A stretch of DNA of 50,249 nucleotides from DATCJU01 sp036562635 (lineage in GTDB: Bacteria > Actinomycetota > Actinomycetes > Mycobacteriales > Pseudonocardiaceae), in contig DATCJU010000115.1 of assembly GCA_036562635.1 (NCBI GenBank), positions 1-50,249 on the forward strand. Direction: 5' to 3'. Positions 41,321 to 49,779 of this stretch are shown here, one piece after another; positions within the stretch are counted from its first letter, which is position 1, and each line of letters opens with the position of its first letter. The notes beneath the pieces were generated by a model that worked only from the letters and a program-made list of their open reading frames with translations, made no database searches and was not told the origin of the DNA. Position numbers and translations under genes: made by a program.

Positions 41321-42061
41321 TCACAGCCCGCCGGACACCCGCAGTATCGCCCCGGTGGTGTAGGAGGCCTCGGGGGACAGCAGCCAGGCGACCGCGCCCG
41401 CGATCTCCTCGGGCTGCCCGGCCCGGCCCATCGGAATCCGACCGGCCACCCGCGCCGGTCGGTCCGGATCGCCCATGTCGGCGTGGATGTCCGTCCAGAC
41501 GGTGCCGGGGGCGACCGCGTTGACCCGGATGCCCTCGGGGGCCAGCTCCTTGGCCAGGCCGACGGTCAGGGTGTCCACGGCAGCCTTGGTGGCCGCGTAG
41601 TGCACGTACTCCCCGGGGCTGCCCAGGGTGGCCGCCACCGAGGAGATGTTCACGATCGCCCCACCGCCGTTGGCGATCATGTCCCGTGCGGCCCGGCGCG
41701 CACACAACACGTATCCGACGAGATTGACGTCCACCACCCGCCGCAGGTCCTCGGTGCGCAGGTCCACCAGACGACCCAGTGGCCCCGTCACACCCGCGTT
41801 GTTGACCAGACCGGTCACCGGCCCCAGCTCGGCGGCGGCCACGTCGAAGAGCCGCTCCACGTCGGACTCCTCGGCGGTGTCCGCCTGCACCACCAGACAT
41901 CTCACCCCGGCCTTGCGCACCTGGTGTGCGGTCAGCTCCGCGGCTGCGGTGTCCCGGCGGTAGGCGATGACCACGTCGTGACCTGCGGCGGCGAGCCGAC
42001 GGCAGATCGCGGCGCCGATACCGCGGCTGCCTCCGGTGACGACGGTGACCGTCTCGGACAC
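41321..42061 (-). CDS. Short-chain dehydrogenase/reductase (classical SDR)
   Basis: A 246-residue NAD(P)-dependent oxidoreductase of the FabG-like classical type. Cofactor motif VVTGGSRGIGAAIC, NNAG in LVNNAGVTGPLG, catalytic Ser in IVNISSVAA, YxxxK in EYVHYAATKAAVD, and the C-terminal ASYTTGAILRVSGGL. IAYRRD after strand two suggests NADP preference. GTG at 42061 is chosen because the fold begins there; the longer minus-strand frame is non-homologous. It stands alone, convergent with the MOSC gene, substrate unknown. Confidence 0.9.
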   Translation of the reverse strand: MSETVTVVTGGSRGIGAAICRRLAAAGHDVVIAYRRDTAAAELTAHQVRKAGVRCLVVQADTAEESDVERLFDVAAAELGPVTGLVNNAGVTGPLGRLVDLRTEDLRRVVDVNLVGYVLCARRAARDMIANGGGAIVNISSVAATLGSPGEYVHYAATKAAVDTLTVGLAKELAPEGIRVNAVAPGTVWTDIHADMGDPDRPARVAGRIPMGRAGQPEEIAGAVAWLLSPEASYTTGAILRVSGGL

Positions 42062-42231
42062 GGGTGCCCCCTTGCCGTGCTCGTCCCGGCGGCCGGCGCG
42101 GGAGTCACCACCACACCCGCGTGGCCGCCCTCGGGTACCGGGCACAGCGTAGGGGTGGTCAGGGGAGCGGACGACGGCCGTGGGCCGTCCCCGCCTCCGC
42201 ACCGGGGCGCACCGGAGGGGACGCGGTGGGC
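42062..42231. other. Intergenic gap between the SDR and recQ-like genes
   Basis: 170 bp between two minus-strand genes. No gene or strong motif is visible; a promoter for the SDR gene should lie here. Confidence 0.3.
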
Positions 42232-44361
42232 TCAGGCGGTGACCGCGAGGGTGAACGGGAGCACCGCGGGAGCGCCGGCCTCGCGCACCAGACGGGCGGC
42301 CATGGTGATGGTCCAGCCGGTGTCGACGTAGTCGTCCACCAGCAGCACCGGCCCGCGCACCCGGCCCAGCGCGGCGGCCAGCTCGTCCGGGACCTGCAGC
42401 GAACGGTACAGGTCGGCGACCCGCTGGGCACTGTTCACCCCGGATCGGGCGGTGGTCGTGGTGAGCACCCGACCCAGCAGCGGCAGCCGGCCGACCGCGG
42501 CCAGCCGCTTGGCCACACTCGCCACCAGCTGCGGGCGTTCCCGGGAGTCCACCGCCACCACGGCCACCGGCCGGTCCGCCCAGTCCCAGGCGGCCAGCAC
42601 CCGGACACAGGCGTCGAACACGTCGTCGGGTACCGGTTGGTCCGGTCGGTCCGGCCCGAGCAGCTCCCGCAGCCGGTTGCCCCACCCGATGTCGGTGAGC
42701 CGCCCCACCGCCCGGCCCGGTTCGCACGCCTGGGCCGCGGGAATGCGACCGGACAGCGGGACGCCGAGCGCGGCCATCCCGGTCGGCCACTGCTTGCGCG
42801 GGACCAGCTCCACACCTGGGCGACGCAACCGGTCCCGGGCGTCGCGCAGGCTCGTCTTGCTCACGTCCGCACTCCACCGTCGTCCGGTGCAGTTGTCACA
42901 CCGGCCGCAGGGAGCGGCGTGTGGGTCGTCGAGCTGGCGCAGCAGGAACTCCATACGGCACCCGTCGGTACGCAGGTAAGCCAGCACGGCCTCCTGTTCC
43001 GCCCGCCGTGCCTGGGCCACCCGCGCGTACCGATCGGCGTCGTAGTGCCAGGGCTGTCCGGTGGCCACCCAGCCCCCGCGCACCCGGCGTACCGCCCCGT
43101 CCACGTCGAGGACCTTGAGCACCACCTCCAGCCGGGTGCGGCTGAGCTCCACCAGCGGTTCCAACGCCGCGGTGGACAGCGGTTTCTCCGCCTCGGCCAG
43201 AGCGTCGAGGAGCCGGCGGACCACCGGCTCCTCGGGGAAGGCGAGCGAGGCGAAGTACGCCCACACCTCCTGGTCCTCCCGGCCGGGCAGCAGCAGTACC
43301 TCGGCACGCTCCACACCGCGACCGGCCCGGCCGATCTGCTGGTAGTAGGCGATCGGGGACTGCGGGGCACCCAGGTGCACCACGAATCCCAGGTCGGGTT
43401 TGTCGAAACCCATGCCCAGCGCGGAGGTGGCCACCAGTGCCTTCACCCGGTTGGCGAGCAGGTCCTCCTCGGCCTGTTGCCGCTCGGCCGGATCGGTCCG
43501 CCCCGAGTAGGACGCCACCGGATAACCGCGTTCGCGCAGGTAGGACGCCACCTCCTCGGCGGTGGCCACGGTCAGGGTGTAGATGATCCCCGAGCCGGGC
43601 AGCTCGGCGAGGTGCTCGGCCAGCCAGGCCAGACGAGCTTCCGCGGACAGCGGTCGGTCGTCCGGGCCGGTGATCACCCCCAGGTGCAGGCTCTCCCGGT
43701 CCAGCGGACCGCGCAGCACCAGCGCGTCGGTGCCACCGACCCCGAGCTGCTCGGCGACGTCGTGCACCACCCGGTCGTTGGCGGTCGCCGTGGTGGCCAG
43801 CACCGGCACACCCTCGGGCAGCTCGGCGAGCAGGGTGCGCAGCCGCCGGTAGTCGGGGCGGAAGTCGTGTCCCCAGTCGGAGATGCAGTGCGCCTCGTCG
43901 ACCACCAGCAGTCCCGCCGACGCGGCCAGGGCCGGGAGCACCGTGTCCCGGAAGTCGGGGTTGTTCAGCCGCTCCGGGCTGACCAGGAGCACGTCCACCT
44001 CCCCGGCGGCCACCTGCTCCTCGATCTCGTCCCACTCGGCGGTGTTGGCCGAGTTGATGGTGGCCGCGTGCACCCCGGCCCGCGCGGCGGCGGCCACCTG
44101 GTTGCGCATCAGGGCCAACAGGGGGGAGACGATGACCGTCGGCCCCTCGCCGAGTTCCCGCAGCAGCGCGGTGGCCAGGAAGTACACCGCGGACTTTCCC
44201 CACCCGGTGCGTTGGACGACCAGGGCACGCCGCCGCTCCACCACCAGCGCCCTGATCGCGGTCCACTGGTCCTCCCGGAGCCGGGCGTCCGGTCCGGCCA
44301 GGGCCCGTAGGCGCTCCTCCGCCAGTTCCCGCAGGGCGTGTTCGTCCACCTCTACACCCAT
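42232..44361 (-). CDS. recQ: RecQ-family DNA helicase fused to a phosphoribosyltransferase-like domain
   Basis: A 709-residue SF2 helicase. Motif I QRTGWGKSAVYF, Ia SPLLALMRNQ, II VDEAHCISDWGHDFRPDY, III TATAND, V LVATSALGMGFDKPDL, VI YYQQIGRAGRG, then the RecQ-Ct zinc-binding part with the Cys cluster CGRCDNC. A PRTase-like domain follows, with the PRPP-type motif PVLLVDDYVDTGWT in the last 50 residues. This fused arrangement occurs in actinobacteria. A role in DNA unwinding and repair is expected; the PRTase part may regulate by nucleotide binding or act on DNA-related metabolites, which is unknown. ATG at 44361. Confidence 0.93.
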   Translation of the reverse strand: MGVEVDEHALRELAEERLRALAGPDARLREDQWTAIRALVVERRRALVVQRTGWGKSAVYFLATALLRELGEGPTVIVSPLLALMRNQVAAAARAGVHAATINSANTAEWDEIEEQVAAGEVDVLLVSPERLNNPDFRDTVLPALAASAGLLVVDEAHCISDWGHDFRPDYRRLRTLLAELPEGVPVLATTATANDRVVHDVAEQLGVGGTDALVLRGPLDRESLHLGVITGPDDRPLSAEARLAWLAEHLAELPGSGIIYTLTVATAEEVASYLRERGYPVASYSGRTDPAERQQAEEDLLANRVKALVATSALGMGFDKPDLGFVVHLGAPQSPIAYYQQIGRAGRGVERAEVLLLPGREDQEVWAYFASLAFPEEPVVRRLLDALAEAEKPLSTAALEPLVELSRTRLEVVLKVLDVDGAVRRVRGGWVATGQPWHYDADRYARVAQARRAEQEAVLAYLRTDGCRMEFLLRQLDDPHAAPCGRCDNCTGRRWSADVSKTSLRDARDRLRRPGVELVPRKQWPTGMAALGVPLSGRIPAAQACEPGRAVGRLTDIGWGNRLRELLGPDRPDQPVPDDVFDACVRVLAAWDWADRPVAVVAVDSRERPQLVASVAKRLAAVGRLPLLGRVLTTTTARSGVNSAQRVADLYRSLQVPDELAAALGRVRGPVLLVDDYVDTGWTITMAARLVREAGAPAVLPFTLAVTA

Positions 44362-44499
44362 ACCCCATGGCCCCGACGGGAGCGGTCCGTGGTGGCCGAC
44401 ACGTCACGAACGGGTGACCCGCCGGTGGGGCGTCCCATTGCCCTCGATCGGGTGATCTCAGGGAGTGGGTTCGGTTCGGGCTCCGGCGTCCGCAGGCCG

Positions 44500-44505
44500 T
44501 AGGCT
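44500..44505 (+). promoter_or_regulatory. Candidate -10 box TAGGCT upstream of proA
   Basis: The same TAGGCT hexamer as upstream of ndk, nadD and degV, 38 bp before the proA start. No clear -35 element is visible. Confidence 0.45.
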
Positions 44506-44542
44506 TGCCCCACACCCAGCAGTCCAGGACACGGAGGCCCTC

Positions 44543-45874
44543 GTGACCGGGATCGTCGAGCCCACCCGTACCACCGACACGCCGGGTGTCCAGGCCACCG
44601 GTGACGCTCTGCGCGAGCAGGTGCACCAGGCGGCGCGTCGCGCCCGCGTCGCCGCCGCCGAACTGGCCCTGCTCACCCGGGAGTGCAAGGACGCCGCGCT
44701 GCGGCTCATGGCCGACGCGCTGGTCGCCCGGGCCGGGGAGATCCTGGAGGCCAACGCCGAGGACCTGCGGCGGGGCCGGGAGTCCGGGCTGAGCGCAGCC
44801 CTGCTGGACCGGCTGGAGCTGACCGAGCGACGGATCACCGCGATCGCCGACGCCCTGCGTGTGGTCGTCGGCCTGCCCGACCCGGTGGGGGAGGTGCTGC
44901 GCGGCGGTGTGCTGCCCAACGGGTTGGAGCTGCGCCAGGTGCGTGTGCCGATCGGTGTGGTCGGCATGGTCTACGAGGGGCGCCCGAACGTCACCGTCGA
45001 CGCGACCGGTCTGGCACTCAAGGCGGGCAACGCCGTGCTGCTGCGCGGCTCGTCGTCGGCGGAGTCGTCCAACACCGCGCTGGTACGGGTCCTGCGCGAC
45101 GCGCTGACCGAGGCCGGGCTTCCGGCGGACGCGGTGCAGCTCCTGCCCTGCCACGACCGGGCCTCGGTGCGGTACCTGATCACCGCGCGCGGTCTGGTCG
45201 ACCTGGTGATCCCGCGTGGCGGCGCCGGGCTGATCAACACGGTCGTGCAGGAGGCCACCGTGCCGACGGTGGAGACCGGCGTGGGCAACTGCCACGTGTA
45301 CGTGGACGCGGCAGCCGACCCGGACATGGCGGAGCGGGTGGTGCTCAACTCCAAGGTCCGCCGGTGCAGCGTGTGCAACGCGGCCGAGTCCCTCCTCGTG
45401 CACGCCGCCGTGGCGGAGTCCTTCGTCCCCCGGATCACCCGGGCCCTCGCCGAGGCGGGGGTGACCGTGCACGCCGACCCGAGGTTCGCCGCGCTCGCCG
45501 GTGACACGGGTCGCGTGGTGCCCGCCGAGGAGGCCGACTGGGACACCGAGTACCTGTCGCTGGACATCGCGGCCAAGGTGGTCGACTCGCTCGACGAGGC
45601 CGTGGCGCACATCACCGAGCACGGCTCCGGGCACACCGAGGCGATCGTCACCGACGACGTGCGGGCCGCACGGGAGTTCGTCGCGCGGGTGGACGCCGCG
45701 GCCGTGATGGTGAACGCCTCGACCGCGTTCACCGACGGCGGCGAGTTCGGCATGGGCGCCGAGATCGGCATCTCGACCCAGAAGCTGCACGCCCGTGGGC
45801 CCATGGGCCTGCCCGAGCTGACCACCAGCAAGTGGGTCGTGTGGGGGGACGGCCACGTCCGCCCCGGCTCCTGA
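44543..45874 (+). CDS. proA: Glutamate-5-semialdehyde dehydrogenase (gamma-glutamyl phosphate reductase)
   Basis: A 443-residue NADPH-dependent enzyme converting gamma-glutamyl phosphate to glutamate semialdehyde, the second step of proline synthesis. Seen: VHQAARRARVAAAELALLTRE, RVPIGVVGMVYEGRPNVTVDA, PRGGAGLINTVV, the catalytic Cys in SKVRRCSVCNAAESLLVH, and the C-terminal TDGGEFGMGAEIGISTQKLHARGPMGL. GTG 44543 is preceded by CACGGAGG; the longer frame upstream is not conserved. It is the partner of proB. Confidence 0.97.
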   Translation: MTGIVEPTRTTDTPGVQATGDALREQVHQAARRARVAAAELALLTRECKDAALRLMADALVARAGEILEANAEDLRRGRESGLSAALLDRLELTERRITAIADALRVVVGLPDPVGEVLRGGVLPNGLELRQVRVPIGVVGMVYEGRPNVTVDATGLALKAGNAVLLRGSSSAESSNTALVRVLRDALTEAGLPADAVQLLPCHDRASVRYLITARGLVDLVIPRGGAGLINTVVQEATVPTVETGVGNCHVYVDAAADPDMAERVVLNSKVRRCSVCNAAESLLVHAAVAESFVPRITRALAEAGVTVHADPRFAALAGDTGRVVPAEEADWDTEYLSLDIAAKVVDSLDEAVAHITEHGSGHTEAIVTDDVRAAREFVARVDAAAVMVNASTAFTDGGEFGMGAEIGISTQKLHARGPMGLPELTTSKWVVWGDGHVRPGS

Positions 45875-46057
45875 GCCACCGCGGGCGTGACCGGTCGCGC
45901 TCTGGGCGGTCCGGGGTCGTGTCCCGACAGCGGGGCGTCTGCCGACCGGACGGGGGATCGTGCGACGAGTTCCGGCGTGGTTCCCACCCGACGTCGTCCC
46001 CCTCGACGACCGGTCGAGGGAATCCGGCCGCCGGGCAGGACGTACCGGACCGTTCCG
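45875..46057. other. Intergenic region proA-nadD
   Basis: About 180 bp with no supported gene; the right end carries the nadD -10 box. No convincing hairpin is seen after proA. Confidence 0.3.
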
Positions 46058-46063
46058 TAGGCT
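46058..46063 (+). promoter_or_regulatory. -10 box TAGGCT of nadD, leaderless
   Basis: TAGGCT ends 8 bp before the GTG chosen for nadD, which has no Shine-Dalgarno. That distance places the transcription start at or next to the start codon, so a leaderless mRNA is likely. Confidence 0.5.
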
Positions 46064-46071
46064 CTTCACCC

Positions 46072-46728
46072 GTGCCGGGAACAGCCGCCAGTGCCAGGGA
46101 GAGCCGTTCGTCCACCACCGAAGGTCGTGATCCGTCCCCCCGTCGACTGGGGGTGATGGGCGGTACGTTCGACCCGGTGCACCACGGCCACCTGGTGGCC
46201 GCCAGCGAGGTGCAGGCCAGGTTCCACCTCGACGAGGTGATCTTCGTCCCGACGGGACAACCGTGGCAGAAGACCCACCACGAGGTCAGTCCGGCCGAGG
46301 ACCGTTACCTGATGACGGTCATCGCGACCGCGTCCAACCCCCGGTTCTCCGTGAGCCGGGTGGACATCGACCGCGGGGGACCGACCTACACCATCGACAC
46401 GCTCACCGACCTGCGCCGCCAGTACCCGGACGACGAACTGTTCTTCATCACCGGGGCGGACGCGCTGGCCCAGATCCTGTCGTGGCACCGGGCGGACGAA
46501 CTGTTCACCCTGGCCCACTTCATCGGGGTCACCCGGCCCGGTTACGACCTGCGGGACCACCACCTGCCCCGCGGGGCGGTCTCCCTGGTCGAGGTGCCCG
46601 CCATGGCCATCTCGTCCACCGATTGCCGCAGGCGGGTCGCCGAGGGGTTGCCGGTGTGGTACCTGGTTCCCGACGGGGTGGTGCAGTACATCAGCAAGCG
46701 CAAGTTGTACCGGAAGCAGTCGTCCTAG
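46072..46728 (+). CDS. nadD: Nicotinate-nucleotide adenylyltransferase
   Basis: A 218-residue nucleotidyltransferase that makes deamido-NAD from NaMN and ATP. The HxGH motif is in MGGTFDPVHHGHLVAASE and the second ATP motif is in AMAISSTDCRRRV (ISSTxxR). GTG 46072 gives a 26-residue N-terminal extension before GVMGGTF; a start closer to the motif is possible. The following rsfS, gpgP, octT and degV genes match the mycobacterial order. Confidence 0.95.
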   Translation: MPGTAASARESRSSTTEGRDPSPRRLGVMGGTFDPVHHGHLVAASEVQARFHLDEVIFVPTGQPWQKTHHEVSPAEDRYLMTVIATASNPRFSVSRVDIDRGGPTYTIDTLTDLRRQYPDDELFFITGADALAQILSWHRADELFTLAHFIGVTRPGYDLRDHHLPRGAVSLVEVPAMAISSTDCRRRVAEGLPVWYLVPDGVVQYISKRKLYRKQSS

Positions 46729-46897
46729 GGCGGTGCGGCAGCCCGCCGGGGCGGTGTGATGTCGTCCGGTGCCCGGCGGCCGGGCCGGAAAGGCCGGGCG
46801 GCCGTCTCCGGGCACCGGGTACGCTCGATTACTCGTGTGGGCCCGCACCCCGCCGTCCGGCGGCCCCGGTGCGTGGACCGGCACTGGAGGGAGTGAC

Positions 46898-47305
46898 GTG
46901 GCAGCGACCGACGAGGCTCGCCGGCTGGCACTGGTCGCCGCGCAGGCGGCGGCGGACAAGAAGGCCAGTGACATCGTCGTGCTCGACGTGTCGGAACAGC
47001 TGGTGATCACCGACTGCTTCGTGATCGCCTCGGCGCCCAACGAGCGCCAGGTCCAGGCGATCGTCGACAACGTCGAGGAGAAGATGCACGCGGCCGGCAC
47101 CAAGCCCGTGCGCCGGGAGGGTGCCCGCGAGGGCCGGTGGGTGCTGCTGGACTTCGTGGACGTGGTCGTGCACGTGCAGCACGCCGAGGAGCGGGAGTTC
47201 TACGGTCTGGAGCGGCTGTGGAAGGACTGCCCGCGCATCCCGTTCACCGACAGGGCCCTGGCCGGCCAGGGCACCTCGTCCCCCGACGGGAACCCGAGCA
47301 CCTGA
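46898..47305 (+). CDS. rsfS: Ribosomal silencing factor RsfS
   Basis: A 135-residue RsfS/Iojap protein that binds ribosomal protein uL14 and blocks subunit joining during starvation. Seen: LALVAAQAAADKKASDIVVLDVS, ITDCFVIASAPNERQVQAIVDNVEE, GRWVLLDFVDVVVHVQHAEEREFYGLERLW. GTG 46898 has GGAGGGA 6 bp upstream. The stop overlaps the gpgP start (TGATG). Position after nadD is conserved across bacteria. Confidence 0.96.
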   Translation: MAATDEARRLALVAAQAAADKKASDIVVLDVSEQLVITDCFVIASAPNERQVQAIVDNVEEKMHAAGTKPVRREGAREGRWVLLDFVDVVVHVQHAEEREFYGLERLWKDCPRIPFTDRALAGQGTSSPDGNPST

Positions 47306-47916
47306 TGCTCGCCCGGCTGGTTCTGTGGCGGCACGGAGAGACCGACTACAACGCCTCCGGCCGGATCCAGGGGCACCTGGACTCGCACCTGACCGAGACC
47401 GGACTGGCGCAGGCACGGCGTGCCGTCCCGCTGCTCACCTCCTACGGGCCGTCCGTGCTGGTCAGTTCCGACCTGCGGCGGGCACTGGACACCGCCACGG
47501 TCTTCGCGGAGGCCACCGGCACCACCCTGCGCGTCGACAAGCGACTGCGTGAGACGCACCTGGGCGAGTGGCAGGGCATGACCATGGCCGAGGTGGAGGC
47601 CCGCTGGCTGGGCGCGGTGCGCACCTGGCGCAGCGATCCACGGTGGGCCCCTCCCGGTGGGGAGTCGCGGTTGGAGGTGGCGACCAGGGCGGCCGAGGTC
47701 GTCGCCGAACTGGACGCGCAGTTCGAGGGCACCGCTCTGCTGTGTGCGCACGGCGGCCTGATCAGCAGCCTCACCGCCCGGCTGCTCGGCCTGCCGCTGG
47801 ACACCTGGCCCGTGCTGTCCGGGATCGGGAACTGCCACTGGACGGTGCTGGCCCGTCGCGGGACCGCCGGGGACGGCTGGCGGCTGGTGACCTACAACGC
47901 CGGAGCAACCGGCTGA
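47305..47916 (+). CDS. gpgP: Histidine phosphatase, probable glucosyl-3-phosphoglycerate phosphatase
   Basis: A 203-residue phosphoglycerate mutase-like phosphatase with the phosphohistidine motif LVLWRHGETDYN, SSDLRRALDTA, the acid Glu in LRETHLGEWQGM and the second His in LLCAHGGLIS. By position (rsfS-gpgP-octT, as Rv2420c-Rv2419c-Rv2418c in M. tuberculosis) it is likely GpgP, which dephosphorylates glucosyl-3-phosphoglycerate in methylglucose lipopolysaccharide synthesis. The family motif is secure; the substrate is inferred from synteny. Confidence 0.85.
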   Translation: MLARLVLWRHGETDYNASGRIQGHLDSHLTETGLAQARRAVPLLTSYGPSVLVSSDLRRALDTATVFAEATGTTLRVDKRLRETHLGEWQGMTMAEVEARWLGAVRTWRSDPRWAPPGGESRLEVATRAAEVVAELDAQFEGTALLCAHGGLISSLTARLLGLPLDTWPVLSGIGNCHWTVLARRGTAGDGWRLVTYNAGATG

Positions 47917-47924
47917 CCACGGCG

Positions 47925-48698
47925 GTGGGCGCGGGCGACACCGGTGGGGACGGGCGGGTGGTCGAGCTGCTGGTGCTGGGCGACTCGCTGACCTTCCACG
48001 GCCCCGAACGTCCGATGCCCGCCGACGATCCACGGTTGTGGCCGAACGTCGCGGCCGCCCAGCTGGGTGGGCGGGCCGAACTGTTCGCGGCGGCTGGGTG
48101 GACCGCGCGGGACGCGTGGTGGGCCCTGACCGGGAACCCGCGGGTCTGGGCCGTGCTGCCCCGTGTGTCGGCACTGGTGCTGGCCGTGGGGAGCATGGAC
48201 GCCCTGCCCTCACCGCTGCCGACCGCGTTGCGTGAGGACATCCGCTATCTGCGGCCCGCGCGCCTGCGCCGGTGGGTCAGGCGTGCCTACCGGGCCGCCC
48301 AACCACATCTGGCCCGGCTGTTGCGGGGACGTCCGGTGGCGCTCCCACCACGGCTCACCGTGCACTACCTGGACCGTTGCCTGCGGGCGGTACGCACGCT
48401 GCGCCCGGGGCTGCCCGTGGTGGGCGTGGTGCCCGCCGTGCACCGCGCCCCCTCCTACGCCCGGGTGCACACCGGACATGCCCCGGCGGTCGCGGCGGTC
48501 CGCAGGTGGGCCGCCACGGCGGGGATCGAACTGCTGGACCTTCCCGCCCTGGTCGGTGCGCATGTGGCCGCCGGTCGGGGGAATCCCGACGGCCTGCACT
48601 GGGGCTGGGAGGCGCACGAGCGGGTGGGACGGGAGCTGGCCCGGATACTGGGCCGTTCGGGGGTGAAGACCACGCCGGGAGCCGCCACCTCCCCCTAG
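47925..48698 (+). CDS. octT: SGNH-type hydrolase, probable diglucosylglycerate octanoyltransferase OctT
   Basis: A 257-residue GDSL/SGNH-fold protein. Block I is LLVLGDSLTFHG (nucleophile Ser), followed by WPNVAAAQLGGRAELFAAAGWTARDAWWAL, VLAVGSMDALPSP and, near the C-terminus, the catalytic Asp-His in NPDGLHWGWEAHERVG. It sits immediately after gpgP with a 9-bp gap. In mycobacteria the same position is held by OctT, which octanoylates diglucosylglycerate in methylglucose lipopolysaccharide synthesis. GTG 47925 is chosen; GTG 47961 is an alternative. Confidence 0.78.
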   Translation: MGAGDTGGDGRVVELLVLGDSLTFHGPERPMPADDPRLWPNVAAAQLGGRAELFAAAGWTARDAWWALTGNPRVWAVLPRVSALVLAVGSMDALPSPLPTALREDIRYLRPARLRRWVRRAYRAAQPHLARLLRGRPVALPPRLTVHYLDRCLRAVRTLRPGLPVVGVVPAVHRAPSYARVHTGHAPAVAAVRRWAATAGIELLDLPALVGAHVAAGRGNPDGLHWGWEAHERVGRELARILGRSGVKTTPGAATSP

Positions 48699-48701
48699 GC
48701 T
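48696..48701 (+). promoter_or_regulatory. Candidate -10 box TAGGCT of degV
   Basis: TAGGCT ends 8 bp before the degV ATG and overlaps the octT stop codon. It matches the hexamer at ndk, proA and nadD. Confidence 0.5.
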
Positions 48702-48709
48702 CAGGTGAC

Positions 48710-49609
48710 ATGGCGGTAGCAGTTGTCACCGATTCGACCACGTACCTGCCCGCAGGACTCGCCCAACGTCACCGGATCCGGGTCGTGCCGCTGCACGTGC
48801 TGCTGGACGGCAGCAGCAGGCTGGACGTGATCGACCTCGGCCCGGCCGAGCTGGCCGAGGCGATGCACCGGAAGCGTCCGGTCAGCACCTCGATGGCCAC
48901 GCCGCACGAGCTCTCCGTGGTCTACCGGCGGGCCCTGCACGACGGGGCCACGGCTGTGGTGTCCGTGCACATCTCCAGCAAGCTCTCCGGGACCTACGAG
49001 TCGGCGCTGAGCGCGGCTCAGGAGGTGGGGTCGAACCTGGTGCACGTGGTCGACTCCGGCTCCGCCGGTATGGGCCTGGGATTCGCGGTGTTGGCGGCGG
49101 CGCAGGCGGCCGAACAGGGGGCCGACCCGTTCACCGTGGCCCAGGTGGCGGCCGACACGGCCGCACGGACCAGGACGATGCTGTGCGTGGAGACCCTGGA
49201 GTGGCTGCGGCGCGGTGGACGTATCGGTGCCGCCCAGGCCCTGCTGGGTACCGCGCTGGCGATCAAGCCTCTGCTGCACGTCGTCGACGGGCGGATCGTG
49301 CCTCTGGAGAAGGTGCGCACCATGGGGCGGGCGGTGGCGCGCATGGTGGACCACGCCGTGGAGATCGCGGGGAGCGGTCCCGCCGACGTGGCCGTACACC
49401 ACCTGGGGGCCCCGGACCGGGCCGCCGAGATCGCCGAACAATTGCGGCGCCGGGTGCCGGGGCTGCGGTCCTGTCACATCTCGGAGATCGGTGCCGTGAT
49501 CGGCGCGCACACCGGACCGGGTGCGGTGGCGGTGGTCGTGCTTCCGGGCGGGATCACCCCGGTTTCCACTGCCCCGTGGCGGAGCGGGGTGGACCTGTTC
49601 CGCGGTTGA
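48710..49609 (+). CDS. DegV-family fatty-acid-binding protein
   Basis: A 299-residue DegV protein, a fold that binds a fatty acid and presents it to fatty acid kinase in other bacteria. Seen: AVVTDSTTYLPAGLAQRHRIRVVPLHVLLDG, RPVSTSMATPHELSVVYRRAL, VHISSKLSGTYESALSAAQEV, VDSGSAGMGLGFAVLAAA, LEWLRRGGRIGAAQALLGTALAIKPLL and GAVIGAHTGPGAVAVVVLP. All are conserved family segments. No fatty acid kinase is encoded next to it. The order octT-degV-comEA matches related actinobacteria. Confidence 0.94.
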   Translation: MAVAVVTDSTTYLPAGLAQRHRIRVVPLHVLLDGSSRLDVIDLGPAELAEAMHRKRPVSTSMATPHELSVVYRRALHDGATAVVSVHISSKLSGTYESALSAAQEVGSNLVHVVDSGSAGMGLGFAVLAAAQAAEQGADPFTVAQVAADTAARTRTMLCVETLEWLRRGGRIGAAQALLGTALAIKPLLHVVDGRIVPLEKVRTMGRAVARMVDHAVEIAGSGPADVAVHHLGAPDRAAEIAEQLRRRVPGLRSCHISEIGAVIGAHTGPGAVAVVVLPGGITPVSTAPWRSGVDLFRG

Positions 49610-49779
49610 GCCGTCTCCTCCCGTTTCGCGTCGGAGACGAGGCATTCTGCCGGATCGGGCCAGGAGCCGAACCTGTTGGGTGGTGTCCGGCCGGATAGTT
49701 GTCCACAGCACGTCCCGCCATCCACATGTTGATCAGCGGCCGGGGCCGGTGGGCTTCGTGCGCCCTAGCGTCAGCGCCC
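49610..49779. other. Intergenic region degV-comEA
   Basis: About 170 bp. It contains TTGTCCACA (listed separately), a related TCCACA at about 49720, and TAGCGT (49765-49770) nine bases before the comEA GTG, which may be its -10 box. Confidence 0.4.
49699..49707 (+). promoter_or_regulatory. DnaA-box-like TTGTCCACA
   Basis: TTGTCCACA equals the form of the DnaA box described for high-GC actinomycetes such as Streptomyces. A partial second copy (TCCACA) follows about 13 bp later on the same strand. It lies in front of the competence-type gene comEA, not beside dnaA. Confidence 0.45.
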
